A stretch of 64,000 nt of DNA from Lingula anatina (lineage: Eukaryota; Brachiopoda; Lingulata; Lingulida; Lingulidae), in assembly GCF_001039355.2 (NCBI RefSeq), contig NW_019775968.1, forward strand, positions 289,039 to 353,038, read 5' to 3'. Made by a program: the position numbers and the translations under genes. How positions within the stretch are numbered: position 1 is the first letter of the stretch; every line of letters begins with the position of its first letter. This document shows, piece after piece, positions 35,270 to 47,227 of the stretch. The notes under the pieces are model-generated. The model was given only the letters and a program-made list of their open reading frames with translations, searched no databases and was not told the DNA's origin.

Positions 35270-37450
35270 CCCTGTTCTTGGAGTTGATAAAACTTTTAAT
35301 TTGGGACAGTCTCATGTCACTATGGTTATCAATAAAGTACTTCCGCATAGTCCAACACAAATGTTTATCCCATTTTCATAAGCCCTCATTCACAGGAACT
35401 CAGACAGGAAAACTTATCCATCTTTCTTTTCCACCATAGGAAGAGAGCTTGCTGGATTTCTGTCAGTAATTGGACCTGATGACGGAAAGGTCACCAGCAA
35501 AGCTGCCTTGTTTGGGTTCATAACTTCCAAAGTCGCAAGTTGCCAGAAATATTTAAAGCAAAATGCAGCCATGTACCTACTGGACAAGATTGGAGAATCC
35601 AAGTGTCAGCAGCCCACGGCTCATGACCCGATAGCAGCGGCAAGATCTACCGTACCTTGGTTCAGTAGCAGCGTACAATTTACATACCTCGGCTCAGCAG
35701 CAGCACAATCTACCAGCTCAGAGCTCAGTGACTTTAAAGCAGCAACTTTCCATTTATATCTGTTTTAATTCAACATTTTGTACAGTATTTTACGTCACAT
35801 TAGATTTATTTTTATTTCATTCCCACTCATGTTGTTTTTGATCTTTGATAAAGATCCTCAACACCAAGGATGACAGAAGATGACTCATTACAATGATATT
35901 AGGGAAACCTAGCTTGCAAATTCCCTACCCTGGCACAAGTCTGAGGATAGAAAAGAAGTGCTGGGATATTTGAAAACCACTGCTCCTGGCTTTGAAACTA
36001 TTTGAAGCGCAGCTACTCTCAGTCTAAAGGATAAACCTTTCTTTCTTTCTTCATCTTTGGCAGGCATTGATTGGATAATTCTCCCACAATGTAAGAATCG
36101 TCTTCACGTGATCCTAGTCGTTTGCTGCGCCCTTTTTCACTCTCTTTTGTAATTGACCAGAGCGGTCGTACATATACTATAACTTCATCTCTATTTCTAC
36201 AGGTGAGCTAATTATTTCAAATTCAATTGCCATGATGCATTATTTATTTAGTTATATTATTAAACGGTGTATTTATTTGATTAGTTATTTTGTTTAAACT
36301 ACGTGTTTTATTCATTGTAACATGTACACTCTCTCTTTTGTAATTGACCAGAGCAGTTGTGCAAATACTGTAACTTCATTCTCTATTTCTACAGGTGAAA
36401 TAAATAACCTTAAATCTATTACACAGTTGTGTGTTTTTAAACAATAACAACAAACTGTGACAGGTTATTTAACTTTCTGGCAATACACACTTGGAGGTAG
36501 TAATCATGTTAAGGCTGCACAAACCAGAAATGTAAGAATCAGAATTGAGAATCATAATGCAGTCAGGTTATGAAGTATAACGACTTTTCATTGGCGACAG
36601 GGCCTATCCTATCCCATATAACGAAGAAGAAAAAGAAACGATTTAAGAAATTTTGGCCTTTGTAGTAAAAAAAAAAAAAAAAAAAGCTAACACAAACTCT
36701 ATTCAACATTACCTATAAGAGTGTTTTCAACATAATACGGGGCTTGATTAGAAATTTAACAATACACAGGAAAGTTAAATGAAATTAATGGTTACTATAC
36801 CTTCAACATAGAAAGGGCAGTAAGTAATTTTGGGAAATTAATTGATCACAAAATGTTACTTTTGGACAGATATAACAGGCAGAGAATGTTGTTGGAATTA
36901 GGAATGTAGTAGTAGTTCATATGCTTATTTGGTTATTTATTTCTGTTTCATTTTTTCAAACTATCCTGTTTTCTTTCCCATTCCTTATTTTCTGTCTTTA
37001 TATGTTCTTGCTTTTCATTGGTTAATAGTCTTAACCCTCAAATTTCCTTTGTTTTCTTGACTTACTCTCTTTACTTTCTGTGTGTCAGACGTTGTTTTCC
37101 ATTGCAGAAAACAACAAAGACAAAGAACAATTTAATACTGTGACAGGAAGATTACCCGAATTCTAACTGCCATCAAGAAAGCTTATGCCCAGGAAAATTT
37201 ACAAACCATCCTCAGCCAAGGGGCACATCTTCACTGGACAAATAACAACTGTGAAGCTATGAATCATGTTCTAAAGATGAAAACACCATGGAAACAGCAT
37301 GGCATCCTGGCACTTATATATGAGGTTGTGGAGAGTCAGTACACAAATGTGAAAAGGACCATAATAGGAAGAGGTGAATTCTCTTTGGACAAATATTTCT
37401 CATCTTTCTGTGTGAACAGTGCTTCTTGGGCCAGGAAGTCTAAGGAGTAG
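35270..37450 (+). pseudogene. MULE-like transposase remnant, interrupted
   Basis: At 35283 the frame reads GVDKTFNLGQSHVTMV, corresponding to GVDRTFNIG at 21200. At 37150-37450 a second block reads KITRILTAIKKAYAQ, then WTNNNCEAMNHVLKMKTPWK and ending WARKSKE before a stop. The Asn-Asn-x-Cys-Glu-x-Met-Asn-His block is typical of the C-terminal part of this transposase family. Between the blocks lies mostly non-coding sequence with a small tandem duplication. The family name is my best match and is not certain. Confidence 0.45.
36138..36400. repeat. Imperfect 70-bp direct repeat
   Basis: The segment from CTCTCTTTTGTAATTGACCA to TTTCTACAGGTGA occurs near 36140-36206 and again near 36331-36397, about 190 bp apart, with a few substitutions. 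Confidence 0.75.
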
Positions 37451-37619
37451 AGAACCCGGTACCTCACGAAATTCTTGAAAATACCAAACTGGTGCCATTC
37501 AGAATAAAATATTTGAGTACTAACTGCTCCATGGCTAAAATGTGGCCCACCCTACATGAAAGGCAGACCTCCCTCTTAACCTGATATGGTCTCTCTGCCT
37601 GTTGCACACCTCTTCAGAT

Positions 37620-38140
37620 TGTTATGTACCTTTACATATACATATGAGATGAATGTCCTAAACTTATATAATTTAGAACGCTTAATTCAAGCGTGGGCTC
37701 GAAATAGGACATTACGTTTTAGACTTACTCAGTGGATAACGCAATTCAAAATTCCACGGTTCGTGTCAGATTTACGTGAGGTCGCGCAAAGAAAACCCAA
37801 GTCCACATAATGACCAGTTTAATGGTTTATTGGTTGACGATCTCTAACTACATGTTCTATACGTGAAGCCTCCAACTTCTAAGCCGTCTCCCATAGCTCC
37901 GTCGAGCGGTCACCTTCGAGTCTTCTTCCTTCTGACCCCCAATATTATTTCTAGACGTCTTTTATACGTATTTCTTATCTATAGGTGGATTCTGTGCTGC
38001 AGTATTTGGCGGTACATACTAATTTTAATTATTCAAATTGCACACGTCCACTTAAGTTACATGACTACAGATAAGGCCATAAAACAAGTCGAGTGCACAA
38101 TTAATTTACATGTCTGGGAATTATATTTGTGAACACTACA
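37620..38140 (-). mobile_element. Solo LTR, 521 bp, 4-bp target duplication
   Basis: On the plus strand it runs from TGTTATGTACC to GTGAACACTACA. AGAT borders both sides (37616-37619 and 38141-38144). Read on the minus strand it has a TATAAAAG box and a downstream AATAAA, so the LTR is minus-oriented. There is no internal retroelement sequence. It sits just downstream of the MULE-like block. Confidence 0.75.
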
Positions 38141-38401
38141 AGATGTCGTCTCTGCAGGGGCACAGTCATTAAATCTCGGTACACACGCTCATTGGTCTTG
38201 GGGTCAGCTGGTGGTTCCCAACTTCAGTTCAAAGAAGGCACCCAACAAGACAACAACGCTACCAGCTACCACTTTCTGTAAACATGCCTTACCAGCAGTC
38301 AGATAACTGGAATCCCCAGGAAAGTCACATTGTTGAACATTTGAAGGGAGGCTGATGTACAGCATCAGCTTGAAGAAGGCAAGCAATGCCACATACACTG
38401 T

Positions 38402-38505
38402 TTAGGAGGATAGAAAGAAGTGGCCAGGAGTGTTTTGACAAAGTGAAGAAGCTGAAGGCTCTGTACAGAAAATCAAGAGATCAGAACAAGGAAGTCGCAA
38501 GTAAT
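38402..38505 (+). pseudogene. Myb/SANT-like domain fragment
   Basis: About 32 codons read IERSGQECFDKVKKLKALYR followed by KSRDQNKEV. This matches the third helix region of Myb/SANT-like DNA-binding domains found in transposon accessory proteins. The rest of the domain is missing or decayed. Confidence 0.4.
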
Positions 38506-38859
38506 GTTTAAATATGTTGCACTCACATTGTGTATTGAATGGAATTTATTTTGGCTCACATGTGGGATTTGGTCATTTCGTTGTTTGTCACAATACGGTG
38601 TCAGTGGCGGAAACTTTCAGCACACTTCTAGTTTAATGAACAAGGCCTTCCATACAGATTTATTATTCACTCTTACCATGACATGCTATGTAACTCCCCT
38701 TCCAGGGTTATTATAACATCAATTTAGTGTCAGACAATATTAATCTTCTAAAAAAAAACTGCTCCCTGGTTCTTGACGGAATAACGTCAGAACAGTTATT
38801 GTTTGCAAAGTGTGATATTCTTGGTACTGACAGCGTTCATTCAATTTTAATTGAACTGT

Positions 38860-40178
38860 TAAAACAGTCATCCCTGATGACTTTGCGGATGCAATATTTG
38901 TACCAATATTAAAATGACCAAATCTCAACCCAAACCTCATAGAATTTGAGATCCCAATAAACGCAACCAGCAACCATTCATCAATTCTTACAAACATTCC
39001 ACAATATTTTGACAAACCAAATTCAGACAAAACACCAATCACTTTCAATGAAAACTTCCTTAGTGAATGTGTACAGTAGGCAAAAACGAAAAGTTATGTG
39101 AAGTCTCTAATCTAAGACCAACAAGTAACCAAATCCAAGCGATAATATTTGACAACAAGCATAACATCAAATAGTTTTGTGAGTTCACATTTTTGCCACA
39201 GTGTCAAGTCATCAATTGAAAGACTAGGGAAAAACAATATTTTAGCATATAAAATTTATAAACTCACACCTTTGAATGCGAGGAAAACTCAACCAAAACA
39301 GGCTGTGACTTTTGCATAATGAAAGTTCCATGCAACTGTGCAGTCCAACATTCCACTATATAATCTGAAGTGCCGAATAATAGTGCCTACCGGAAAAATT
39401 GTGTTTATAAAATCAACAAAGTGCACTTTATTTGCTCCATTTTTATCAGTGAATATACGTAAACTATAAAAACACACAGCAGGCGGGCTGAATTTCGGAA
39501 CATGAAGTGACAGAGAAAGTGTATTTGTGACATGTGACTAAATGTTGTCGAGAACAGTTGCCTTGTTTCGCTATCTCATATACTTCAAATAAGGCACAGA
39601 ACTGCAAAAACAAGGCACTCACAGGGAGATAGTAACTGCTGGTTATTTTTAGGCATATGCGCATGCGTATTTCCGTTACTACTAAATCAAGTGCTCAGAA
39701 GCATGGGATTACGTACAGTATATAAACAGAATGCCAACTTTAGACCAAAGATAAGCAAATCAAAATAAATCTAGACAAGGCCATGGAGGCAACAAAACAG
39801 GGACAAACAATTTTTCAATCATTGGCAGAACCCCTGCTATCTGGAGAGCTAAAATTACCAGATACAGAACTCAACATTTGAGAAATACTGTTGTATGCAG
39901 CTTTGGGCATTGTAAGTTTTGGTCTAGTGTTCTCACTTGGTTTAGCATATAAATGTAAAGTCCTATCCACCACTCTGCTAGCCGTTGGTCATGCAAAAGG
40001 GAATCCTGCACCTGTCTTCAGATACACAACATACATCACCACAACATCACCAACAACAGAATATTTTGACCTGTACAAAGCACTAACACATGAAATTGCA
40101 ACTCCCATTTACTTTCTGATAATCTTTTTACTGCAAATTTTTATCGCAATATGTGTCAGGCAAAAAGAAAGCCCATAA
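38860..40178 (+). pseudogene. Decayed membrane-protein reading frame, possibly retroelement Env-like
   Basis: Broken frames include a polar stretch around 38910-39078, a cysteine-rich stretch near 39276-39360 (CDFC followed by CNC), and a final frame from 39783. After an in-frame TGA near 39880, this last frame is open to 40178. It has one hydrophobic segment near its start (about 39897-39945) and another near its end (about 40110-40155). A Cys-rich ectodomain followed by membrane anchors would suit an Env-like gene of an LTR retroelement, but no polymerase lies next to it. Identity is speculative and the breaks make it non-functional. Confidence 0.25.
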
Positions 40179-40390
40179 CTACCTTGCCTAGGAGATAACA
40201 GGAGAAAGTGAGTGTTATGGTCCCAATGACAAAAATTAAATCCTATCCTAACGAATTAACTATAGAAGGTTCACCGTTGGTGAAAACATCACTTTTGTTA
40301 TAGGATTAATTAACACCAAAGATTATATATAATTGAATGGGGAAACAGTTTGTATTTGGGACACGCCCAAACTGATGTGCAGATATTCTT

Positions 40391-40748
40391 CAGACATGCT
40401 GAAACTGTTGGTCCGATCAGTCATGACCAGGAAAATTTGTCTGGACCGGTAAAAATTTGGAAGTGGTCAGTCCAAAGGGCAGACAAGATTTTTAAGAGCA
40501 GCAATTTTGAATTTAGAGTCATCGTTTGACATACTTCCCTAATGAGATTATATAAAACCCAAAGGGTTTTTCCCTTCCATTTCAAACCTATCACATTCAA
40601 AAACAAAGTAAGCTGCCTAATATTACTGGTAGTATCGGTCTCACGAATAGGGTAATTTTCGGTCCGACAAAAATCCATTGGTCTGGCAAATTTTTTACTA
40701 CTGCCAGTCCAAATATCCGGTCACTCTGAAAAGTTTTCAGCATGTCTG
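40391..40748. mobile_element. 358-bp MITE with 5-bp target duplication
   Basis: The ends CAGACATGCTGAAA and its complement are bordered by TTCTT on both sides (40386-40390 and 40749-40753). Subterminal words such as GGTCCGA and GTCTGG echo those of the 1301-bp element at 30498. No coding capacity. Confidence 0.75.
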
Positions 40749-40987
40749 TTCTTACTCATCACTAGGAACATTTCTGGGCCAAAATACAGGAAACTTAATA
40801 ATCTGACAAAAAGGGATTTTGATGTAAATATGTTAGTACTGCACCACCATAGGGTATTCTACCCAAAATGAAGTTATATTGTTCAGCAACGTTAACAAAA
40901 TTGGTATTTAATTACGTGCAAAACTTTTCTCTCCATCTAATTATAATTTAATTATATAGAGAGAAAAGACTGATTTGTTCCTTGTCT

Positions 40988-40990
<3 letters not shown>

Positions 40991-41021
<31 letters not shown>
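40991..41021. repeat. (AT)n microsatellite
   Basis: About 15 AT units. A separate poly(A) tract of about 30 bases follows at 41180-41209. Confidence 0.9.
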
Positions 41022-41024
<3 letters not shown>

Positions 41025-41176
41025 GCATTTTTTCTTTCTCCATTGACAACATATAACATTGTATACTGATAGTTAATTTTAGCATTATTTGTAGAAAATT
41101 TGAGGCGCAAATTTTATTGGGCAAGGGAGATGTATGACAGTTACTTAGCATTATTTATTTCCTAATTATTTCATAT

Positions 41177-41209
<33 letters not shown>

Positions 41210-41508
41210 CATTACAGCCATTGGGCCACTTGGTAACTTCCTTCCATTACATCTATTCAAATTCTAATTGGTTTGCTCATGTGGAAGGGAGATACCATGT
41301 GAAGCTTTAATTAAATGCATAACCTTTACTATGACAATGGCCAGTATATCTTGTGACTATCTTATTTAAAGAAACCAGTCAAATAGCCAATAATATCAAT
41401 TGTTAGTAATGGCAAAACTGTTCGTCTGCTTTGCACACTCCACTCTACACTTGACCTATTTTCGACTAAAACAGATTTTGCGCAGCGTGTTCATCTACTT
41501 AGCGACCA

Positions 41509-41720
41509 TGCCTCCGAAAAAGCAATTATTAATAGACAGTAGCCAACAGACAATATTGAATATATTTAAGGTGAGACAGAGTCAAGCCAAGTTAGAGAAA
41601 ACTTCTGAGACAGTAATCGCTGTGATTGCCTTTGAGGCTGAGAGTGAGAGTGACGCGGATGAATGTTTGACGGAGGCAAAAACGGAGTCAAAAAGGAAAA
41701 TCAGGAAAAAAAGGATGTGA
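41509..41720 (+). CDS. Hypothetical short basic/acidic protein
   Basis: The ATG at 41509 opens a 70-codon frame that starts MPPKKQLLIDSSQQTILNIF, has an acidic middle (EAESESDADE) and ends in a Lys/Arg-rich tail before a TGA. The start resembles the N-terminal ends of some transposon proteins. No splice donor or continuing exon was identified. It may be a fragment. Confidence 0.25.
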
Positions 41721-42093
41721 GAGGGGTTTTTCATGTCAAAATAGTATATTGAAAAAGGACAGATGTCGTCTTAATGTTGAAACCCAGAACAACGCCAAGT
41801 CTGATGACTATCATTTGGCTATTGATTTGTGGCAAAAGGACAAGGAAAGGCGGATATATGAACTGAAGTAAACTCGTCACTGTCATATTGCTTAAATAAA
41901 GAAACTTGAAAAAAATAAAAGTAACAAATTGTTAGTTTTGTGGTAACCTTTATTGTTCAAAATGACAGGGACCCATCACAATCGGCAGGGACCCATTGTT
42001 CAATATCATGTGCATCCTGTTGGACTCATAATATTTAAAGGTAAAATGATCACTGCTATGTAGCCACCTTTGTCTGTATTTTATTGTATATAT

Positions 42094-42456
42094 TGTGACG
42101 ATGTAGTGTGTTAGTTGAGATTGTTTTATATTGCTACCGGTAGATGTCTCTATAAGTAAAGTGTTACCCGGTGTGCAAGTTTGAATCTCTCCCGTGATTG
42201 GTAACTTAAACATAAAACTGTTCACTGTATAGTTGGTTCTGATTGGTAAACGTGTACTATCTGAACTTGTATATAAGGTCCGAATTGAAATAAATCGCTC
42301 TCTTTGTTGGGACTTTTGGCTCTAGCCTCTGTGTTCTTGGCTCTTTTGGTCCTCTTTGCGGCTCTCTTTGGCTCTTTACGGCTCTTAACTCTGAGATACC
42401 AGTAAGTACATTGTTATTTGTACCTTCATAAGGCACTCGGCCGCAAAGGCGTAACA
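42094..42456 (+). repeat. 5' LTR
   Basis: It starts TGTGACGATG and ends GGCGTAACA. A TATATAAGG box lies near 42269 and AATAAA near 42289. The end is followed two bases later by the primer-binding site. The left boundary is inferred from the TG start, because no second LTR is available for comparison. Confidence 0.65.
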
Positions 42457-42458
42457 AT

Positions 42459-42476
42459 TGGCGCAGTCGACAGGAT
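42459..42476 (+). other. tRNA primer-binding site
   Basis: TGGCGCAGTCGACAGG follows the LTR, close to the TGGCGCAGTCGGTAGG form used by Drosophila 297/17.6-type elements, usually assigned to a tRNA-Ser primer. The tRNA assignment is from memory of those elements. Confidence 0.65.
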
Positions 42477-42910
42477 TGAGTTTGTGTTGCTTATTAATTG
42501 ACAGGATATTATTTTGTGAAGCTAACGTTATTAGAGGATACAATTTGTGTAGCATATGTTGTTAAATTGACAGAATTCAATTTGTGTAGCTAACGTTGTC
42601 AGTTTACGGGATAGAATTTGTGTAGCTTATGTAGTTAGCAGATATAATTAGTAGTTATTAGTGTTATTGGAATTTTTGAAAAGCTTTGTGTATGACTGAG
42701 TGAGAGTTGGAAAGAAAGTGACACGTGTTAGACAGGACTTGTTGCAAGACGCGAACTAGTCGGGACATATTGCAGTGATATTTCATTTTCATTGTTGTTT
42801 GATACTTGAGGCAATTCAGTAAATATTGTCAAAGTAGTATTCATTTTAGTAGTTTAGAGATATTTTGTATTAATTTTCTGTTGTGATACTACAACTGCAG
42901 AGACATTGCG

Positions 42911-42990
42911 GACCACGTGTACCGAGTAGTAGTCGGAAAGACCACGTGTACTGAGTAGTAGTCGGACAGACCACGTGTAATCACAGGCCC
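42911..42990 (+). repeat. 29-bp repeats with CACGTG in the retroelement leader
   Basis: GACCACGTGTA recurs at 42911, 42940 and 42969, exactly 29 bp apart, with GAGTAGTAGTCGGA between copies. Each contains an E-box (CACGTG). It lies in the untranslated leader between the primer-binding site and gag. Confidence 0.8.
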
Positions 42991-43432
42991 GTGCTTGTAT
43001 AGAGCCTTGTGTAGTGATTAGAATACAGAACATAATTTAGTGAGTTTATTTACAAAGAAAAGCAGTTATTTAAAATAAAGGTTTCAAATTTGTGTTTTTC
43101 ACTGACTTGCTGAATGAAGGAGTGAGTGTGAATTGTTTATTGTATATTTTTATCAATATTGCAATAGCATATATTGATAGAGTACTATTCTACCTTGTTC
43201 GTCTGTGTTGAAAGTGTTTTCATCATAGGTGTACATGTGAGTAGGTTGAATAGTGTGAGAGATTTTGTTTGTATTTACTGTGAAGTTTAGTAGTGGCTTT
43301 TTGCTGAAACTTTCTTCAAACAGTAAAGTGTGGTAGTGGTGAAAGTATTTTATTGTGTAGGTTTTGTGGCACAGCTGCATTGCTATTATCAATAAAATTG
43401 TGTAATAGGTTGTGGGGAAACTGGAAGTGAAA

Positions 43433-45018
43433 ATGGCGTCGGGTATTGTGGAAAGTAGTGTTGTGTTGAATGTGCAGACAGCATCTGAGACAGAATTGAA
43501 AAATTTAAAAGGAATTGGTCCAGTGAAAGCTCATAGATTGGTGTCTTTGAGAAATCAAAAAGGAAAATTGTTGTTGAGTGATTTGGAAGAAATTACTGGT
43601 ATAAGTGTGGCAGATGGGCAGAAATGGGAAAAGAAGGGTATTGTGATTCTGGGTGTAATGGAAGAAAAAGATGAAGGTTCAAAAGTTGGAGATGAGAAAA
43701 AGGAAGAGAGTGTGAATTGGGAAGAAAAGTATAGAAAGTTGATGGAGCGAGTGAAGGTACAAAATGAAATGATATCAAATCTTCGAGATGAGGTTGAAGA
43801 AGCTGGTGAAAAGATAGAATTTTTATCTAGTGAATTGGAGATGAATGATGTTAAAGTGAAAAAGTTGGAAGTTGAAAATTCAGAAATGGTAATTGATTAC
43901 AAAAAGTTGAAACGAGAGAGGAATGCTTTGGAAAATGAAAAAAATGCATTGGAAGATGATAAATCTGTATGGGAAAATGAAAAGAGGGCATTGGAAAGAG
44001 AGAAATATGCTTTGAAAAATGAAAAGTATAGTTTTGAATGTGAACAGAAAAGAGTCCCTTTAGTTGAAAGAGAAAAAGGACCTGTTCATAAAATGCCTAG
44101 TTTTAGTGGAAATGGAAGAGAAAATTGGGAAGCTTTTGTATTTAAGTTTGAAGGAATGGCAGAAAGATATGGATGGAATGATAAAAGAAAAACTAGCAGA
44201 ATGATTGAATGTTTGGAAGACAGAGCTCTTGAGTACGCGGTGGAGTTTGGAAACTGCAAATATAAACGTTTGAAAGAAGTGATGTCAAAACGTTTTAGTA
44301 TGAAAGAGTCTGCTTCATCTGCATGTAGAGCACTTCAATCAATGAGACAGGGTGAAAGTGAATCTTCGCAAGATTTTTCTCATCGTGTTTTCATGGCATC
44401 TAGAGAGGTATATGCAGGTGGTGAGGGAATAGCTGTGGATTCATTTTTGAGAGGGTGTCGTGACAAATAATCTGCAAAATTGGCTATGGATAAAGAGCCT
44501 AAAGATTTATTTGAAGCCTTAGAGTTTGTGAAAGTTGCAAACAATAACTTCAAAGCAGTGTATGGTACAGGTGGCAGAAATGTGCATATTAGACAAGTTG
44601 GAATGTCTGATCAGAGTGTGGAGAATGGAAGTAATAACCAATTACTCTACAATATGCAAAGAACCATGTCTGCTATGTGTGATCAGATGAAAAGAATGAA
44701 TGATGCATGGGTGTCACCATCAAATTCTCAGAGAAATTCTGGTAGAATGATAAAGTCACCACAGAATGGAAACGTAAATCAAAGTAGAGGGGGTCCACCA
44801 CAATGTTTTAATGTGGAGAAAGAGGTCATGTTCAAAGGGATTGTAAAAATGAAATTGTAGAACGTCCACCTAATCCCAATGTTAGTAAAAATGCCAGCCC
44901 AAGTTCTATTTTGATTTGTCATAAATGTGGACAGAGAGGTCACATTCAAACAAATTGCCCTCAAAATAGAGAAATGCCAAAGAATCCTCCTCCCGGTGCA
45001 AGAAATTCGGTAAACTAG
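43433..45018 (+). pseudogene. gag with N-terminal helix-hairpin-helix domain, broken
   Basis: The ATG at 43433 has a good context (AAAATGG). Residues about 10-65 form a ComEA-like helix-hairpin-helix: ASETELKNLKGIGPVKAHR, then DLEEITGI. A long charged coiled coil follows (about 110-205), and then a retrotransposon Gag core (FSGNGRENWEAFVFKFEG). A TAA at 44468-44470 interrupts the frame, which continues as AMDKEPKDLFEALEFV. The first CCHC knuckle near 44805-44850 has lost one base. The second (CHKCGQRGHIQTNC) is intact, and a TAG ends the frame at 45016. Gag would package element RNA. The two lesions make this copy inactive. Confidence 0.7.
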
Positions 45019-45128
45019 TACGGGACGAATGGGGCTATCAGTTTTTTTCACCACTGGGTGGCGCGCTTGTTTTAGTTGGGGTACTTTTGCGCATGCGCGT
45101 ACTTTCTCGCGTGTCAGGAGGTCATTCT

Positions 45129-45556
45129 TTTCCGAAAGACACAAAGCTGAGTTACCAGTGGAGAGTTGCCATCAGGAGGGTTGATTCTACATCAAAAACA
45201 CTATGGAAACCAAAGGCACATGACAGTCTGTTTCCTCCACTTTCGTGAGGAAGATTACATTTCTACACTTGTACGTAAGTTGTACTTGCTGTTGTCGCTT
45301 TTAGTATAAGTTTGTCAACTTATTCATTAGGTCTTTGTTATCGATGTTTAAGTAATTATGTCGTTTAACGTGTTTAGAATGTTAATTTTTAAGACATTTT
45401 TCACCTAACATTATGTAGCGATTTGGGGGGAGAAAACACTCTACCGACTAAGCTACCGAGCCCGGGTCAACACCGACCAGCCACTACAATTATTTCTTCG
45501 TTTTTATGTGATAATCCATAAGGTTTTTTAAAGGCCACGTTTTCAAATTAAGACAA
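45129..45556. repeat. 428-bp direct duplication, copy 1
   Basis: Nearly identical to 45558-45987, with small indels. A single N at 45557 marks the junction, as at the larger duplication at 31823. Confidence 0.9.
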
Positions 45557-45557
45557 N

Positions 45558-45987
45558 TTTCCGAAAGACACAAAGCTAAGTTACCAGTGGAAAGTTGCCA
45601 TCAGGAGGGTTGATTCTACATCAAAAACACTATGGAAACCAAAGGCACATGACAAAGTCTGTTTCCTCCACTTTCGTGAGGAAGATTACACTTCTACGTA
45701 AGTTGTACTTGTTATTGTCGCTTTTAGTATTAATAATGAGTTTGTCAACTCATTCATTAGGTCTTTGTTATTGATGTTTAAGTAATTATATCGTGTAACG
45801 TGCTTAGAATGTTAATTTTAAGACATTCTTCACCTAACATTATGTAGCGATTTGGGGGGAGAAAACACTCTACCGACTAAGCTACCGAGCCCGGGTCAAC
45901 CCCGACCAACCAATACAATTATTTCTTCCTTTTATATGTGATTTAATCCATAAGTTTTTTAAAGGCCACGTTTTCAAATTAAGGCAA
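45558..45987. repeat. 430-bp direct duplication, copy 2
   Basis: Second copy of 45129-45556. It keeps the two bases missing from copy 1 in the THAP exon but lacks eight bases next to the splice donor. Confidence 0.9.
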
Positions 45988-47227
45988 TTTGATTTTTATT
46001 GTATTAATAATCGTTATGTGCACTCCTTTTGCAGATGAGAGAAAAAGACTGAAGCCAGGAACGATACCATCCATATTTCCATTTAATAAAGTGAAAGACG
46101 TACCATCATCAGCTGTCTAGCTAAAAGCTGCAAAGTATTAGATCCGGTGACAGTAGGCCTACTAACAGCTCCTGATTGTATTCATGGAGGTAAATATAAC
46201 GCATGATATGATAACAGATTTATAAATAAAATGTTTATTTTTATTTGTATAATTATCTGTGTAAATACTAAAAATACAAGATACGGACTAAACAGGACAA
46301 GAGGCAGTCAGATCTGCGTCATTTCTGTCATCTACACCGATTTTATGTGTTTAAACACAATTAAAATTAATACATGAAGTATTTTACTTTGTGTAATTTA
46401 TTAACTTATGTATTTATTTTTTGTTGTATCCTATAGGTTGAGTCTCGAGCAGATGAAGCAGTGGAAGACAAACATGAAGACTGTCCTGGTGAGAGCCAAA
46501 AAGAAAGTACAGCTTCCCAGTGTGATATCATTACATCATCAGACACAAGAGAAAGCATCATGCTGTACCAGCAAAATGCAAAGGCTGTCCAGTATCTAAC
46601 TGGATTCAGTCATTTGAACACTTCATGTTGTTTTTCAATTGCCTTGGACCAGCAGCTCACCGCTTGAATTTCAAATGTTTGTCACCAAAGGACCAATGTT
46701 TTTTGACCATTATGCATTTTGACATTTTCAAGCTATCGGTAACAACGGCGTCAGAAATAAAAAGCACATGGATCAACTTTGTTTTTCCAGCTCAGTGAAA
46801 TGAACATTTAGCCAGAACGTGACATTGTTGACGACTATATGCCTTTAAAATTTAAGAAATATGGAGTATTGATTTCATGGGTAAACAAGAGTGACTGGCA
46901 TAATTTGCCCTTGTCTCGTCTTTCGGTTGCGTTCAAAATATCACCAAACCTAAAAAATAAAATTAAATTAATGAGATTTTGTTTTTTTACTGTTCTTTTC
47001 AATTTGTATTTCAAATGCAAAATGAAATTGTACATTCATAGCATTAAATTGTGACCTTCAAACCATGATATATCATCTCACAACTTGTATTTCTGTACTA
47101 TAATGCAACTACAGATACATAGTAGCTCAAGCTACATGACATTGTATGACATGACATTGATACAAGACATTTCAACAAGTAAAAAACTAGCAAACTTATT
47201 TTCGTTTGCACACCTACATCGATGCTG

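Larger units (their letters stand above)
42094..45018 (+). mobile_element. 5' half of a Ty3/Gypsy-like LTR retrotransposon
   Basis: The 5' LTR is 42094-42456, then a primer-binding site, a long leader and a gag gene with CCHC knuckles. Homology ends about 45018, where THAP-gene sequence begins. No protease, reverse transcriptase, integrase or 3' LTR is present. The element is truncated, and its gag is broken. Confidence 0.75.
45095..47053 (+). pseudogene. THAP-domain / DDE_4-type transposase gene, broken
   Basis: The first exon reads GGHSFPKDTKLSYQW and then a VCFLHFREEDY block, the C-terminal half of a THAP zinc-finger domain. It is present twice (45129-45556 and 45558-45987). The next exon, at 46034-46120, reads RLKPGTIPSIFPF, which typically follows the THAP finger. 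From 46440 comes an acidic linker, then NAKAVQYLTGF and, in another frame, EHFMLFFNCLGPAAHRLNF. The last is the start of the helix-turn-helix/DDE_4 transposase region. The catalytic part is missing. The CxxC half of the finger is not visible. Copy 1 has a 2-nt deletion and copy 2 an 8-nt deletion. Confidence 0.55.
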
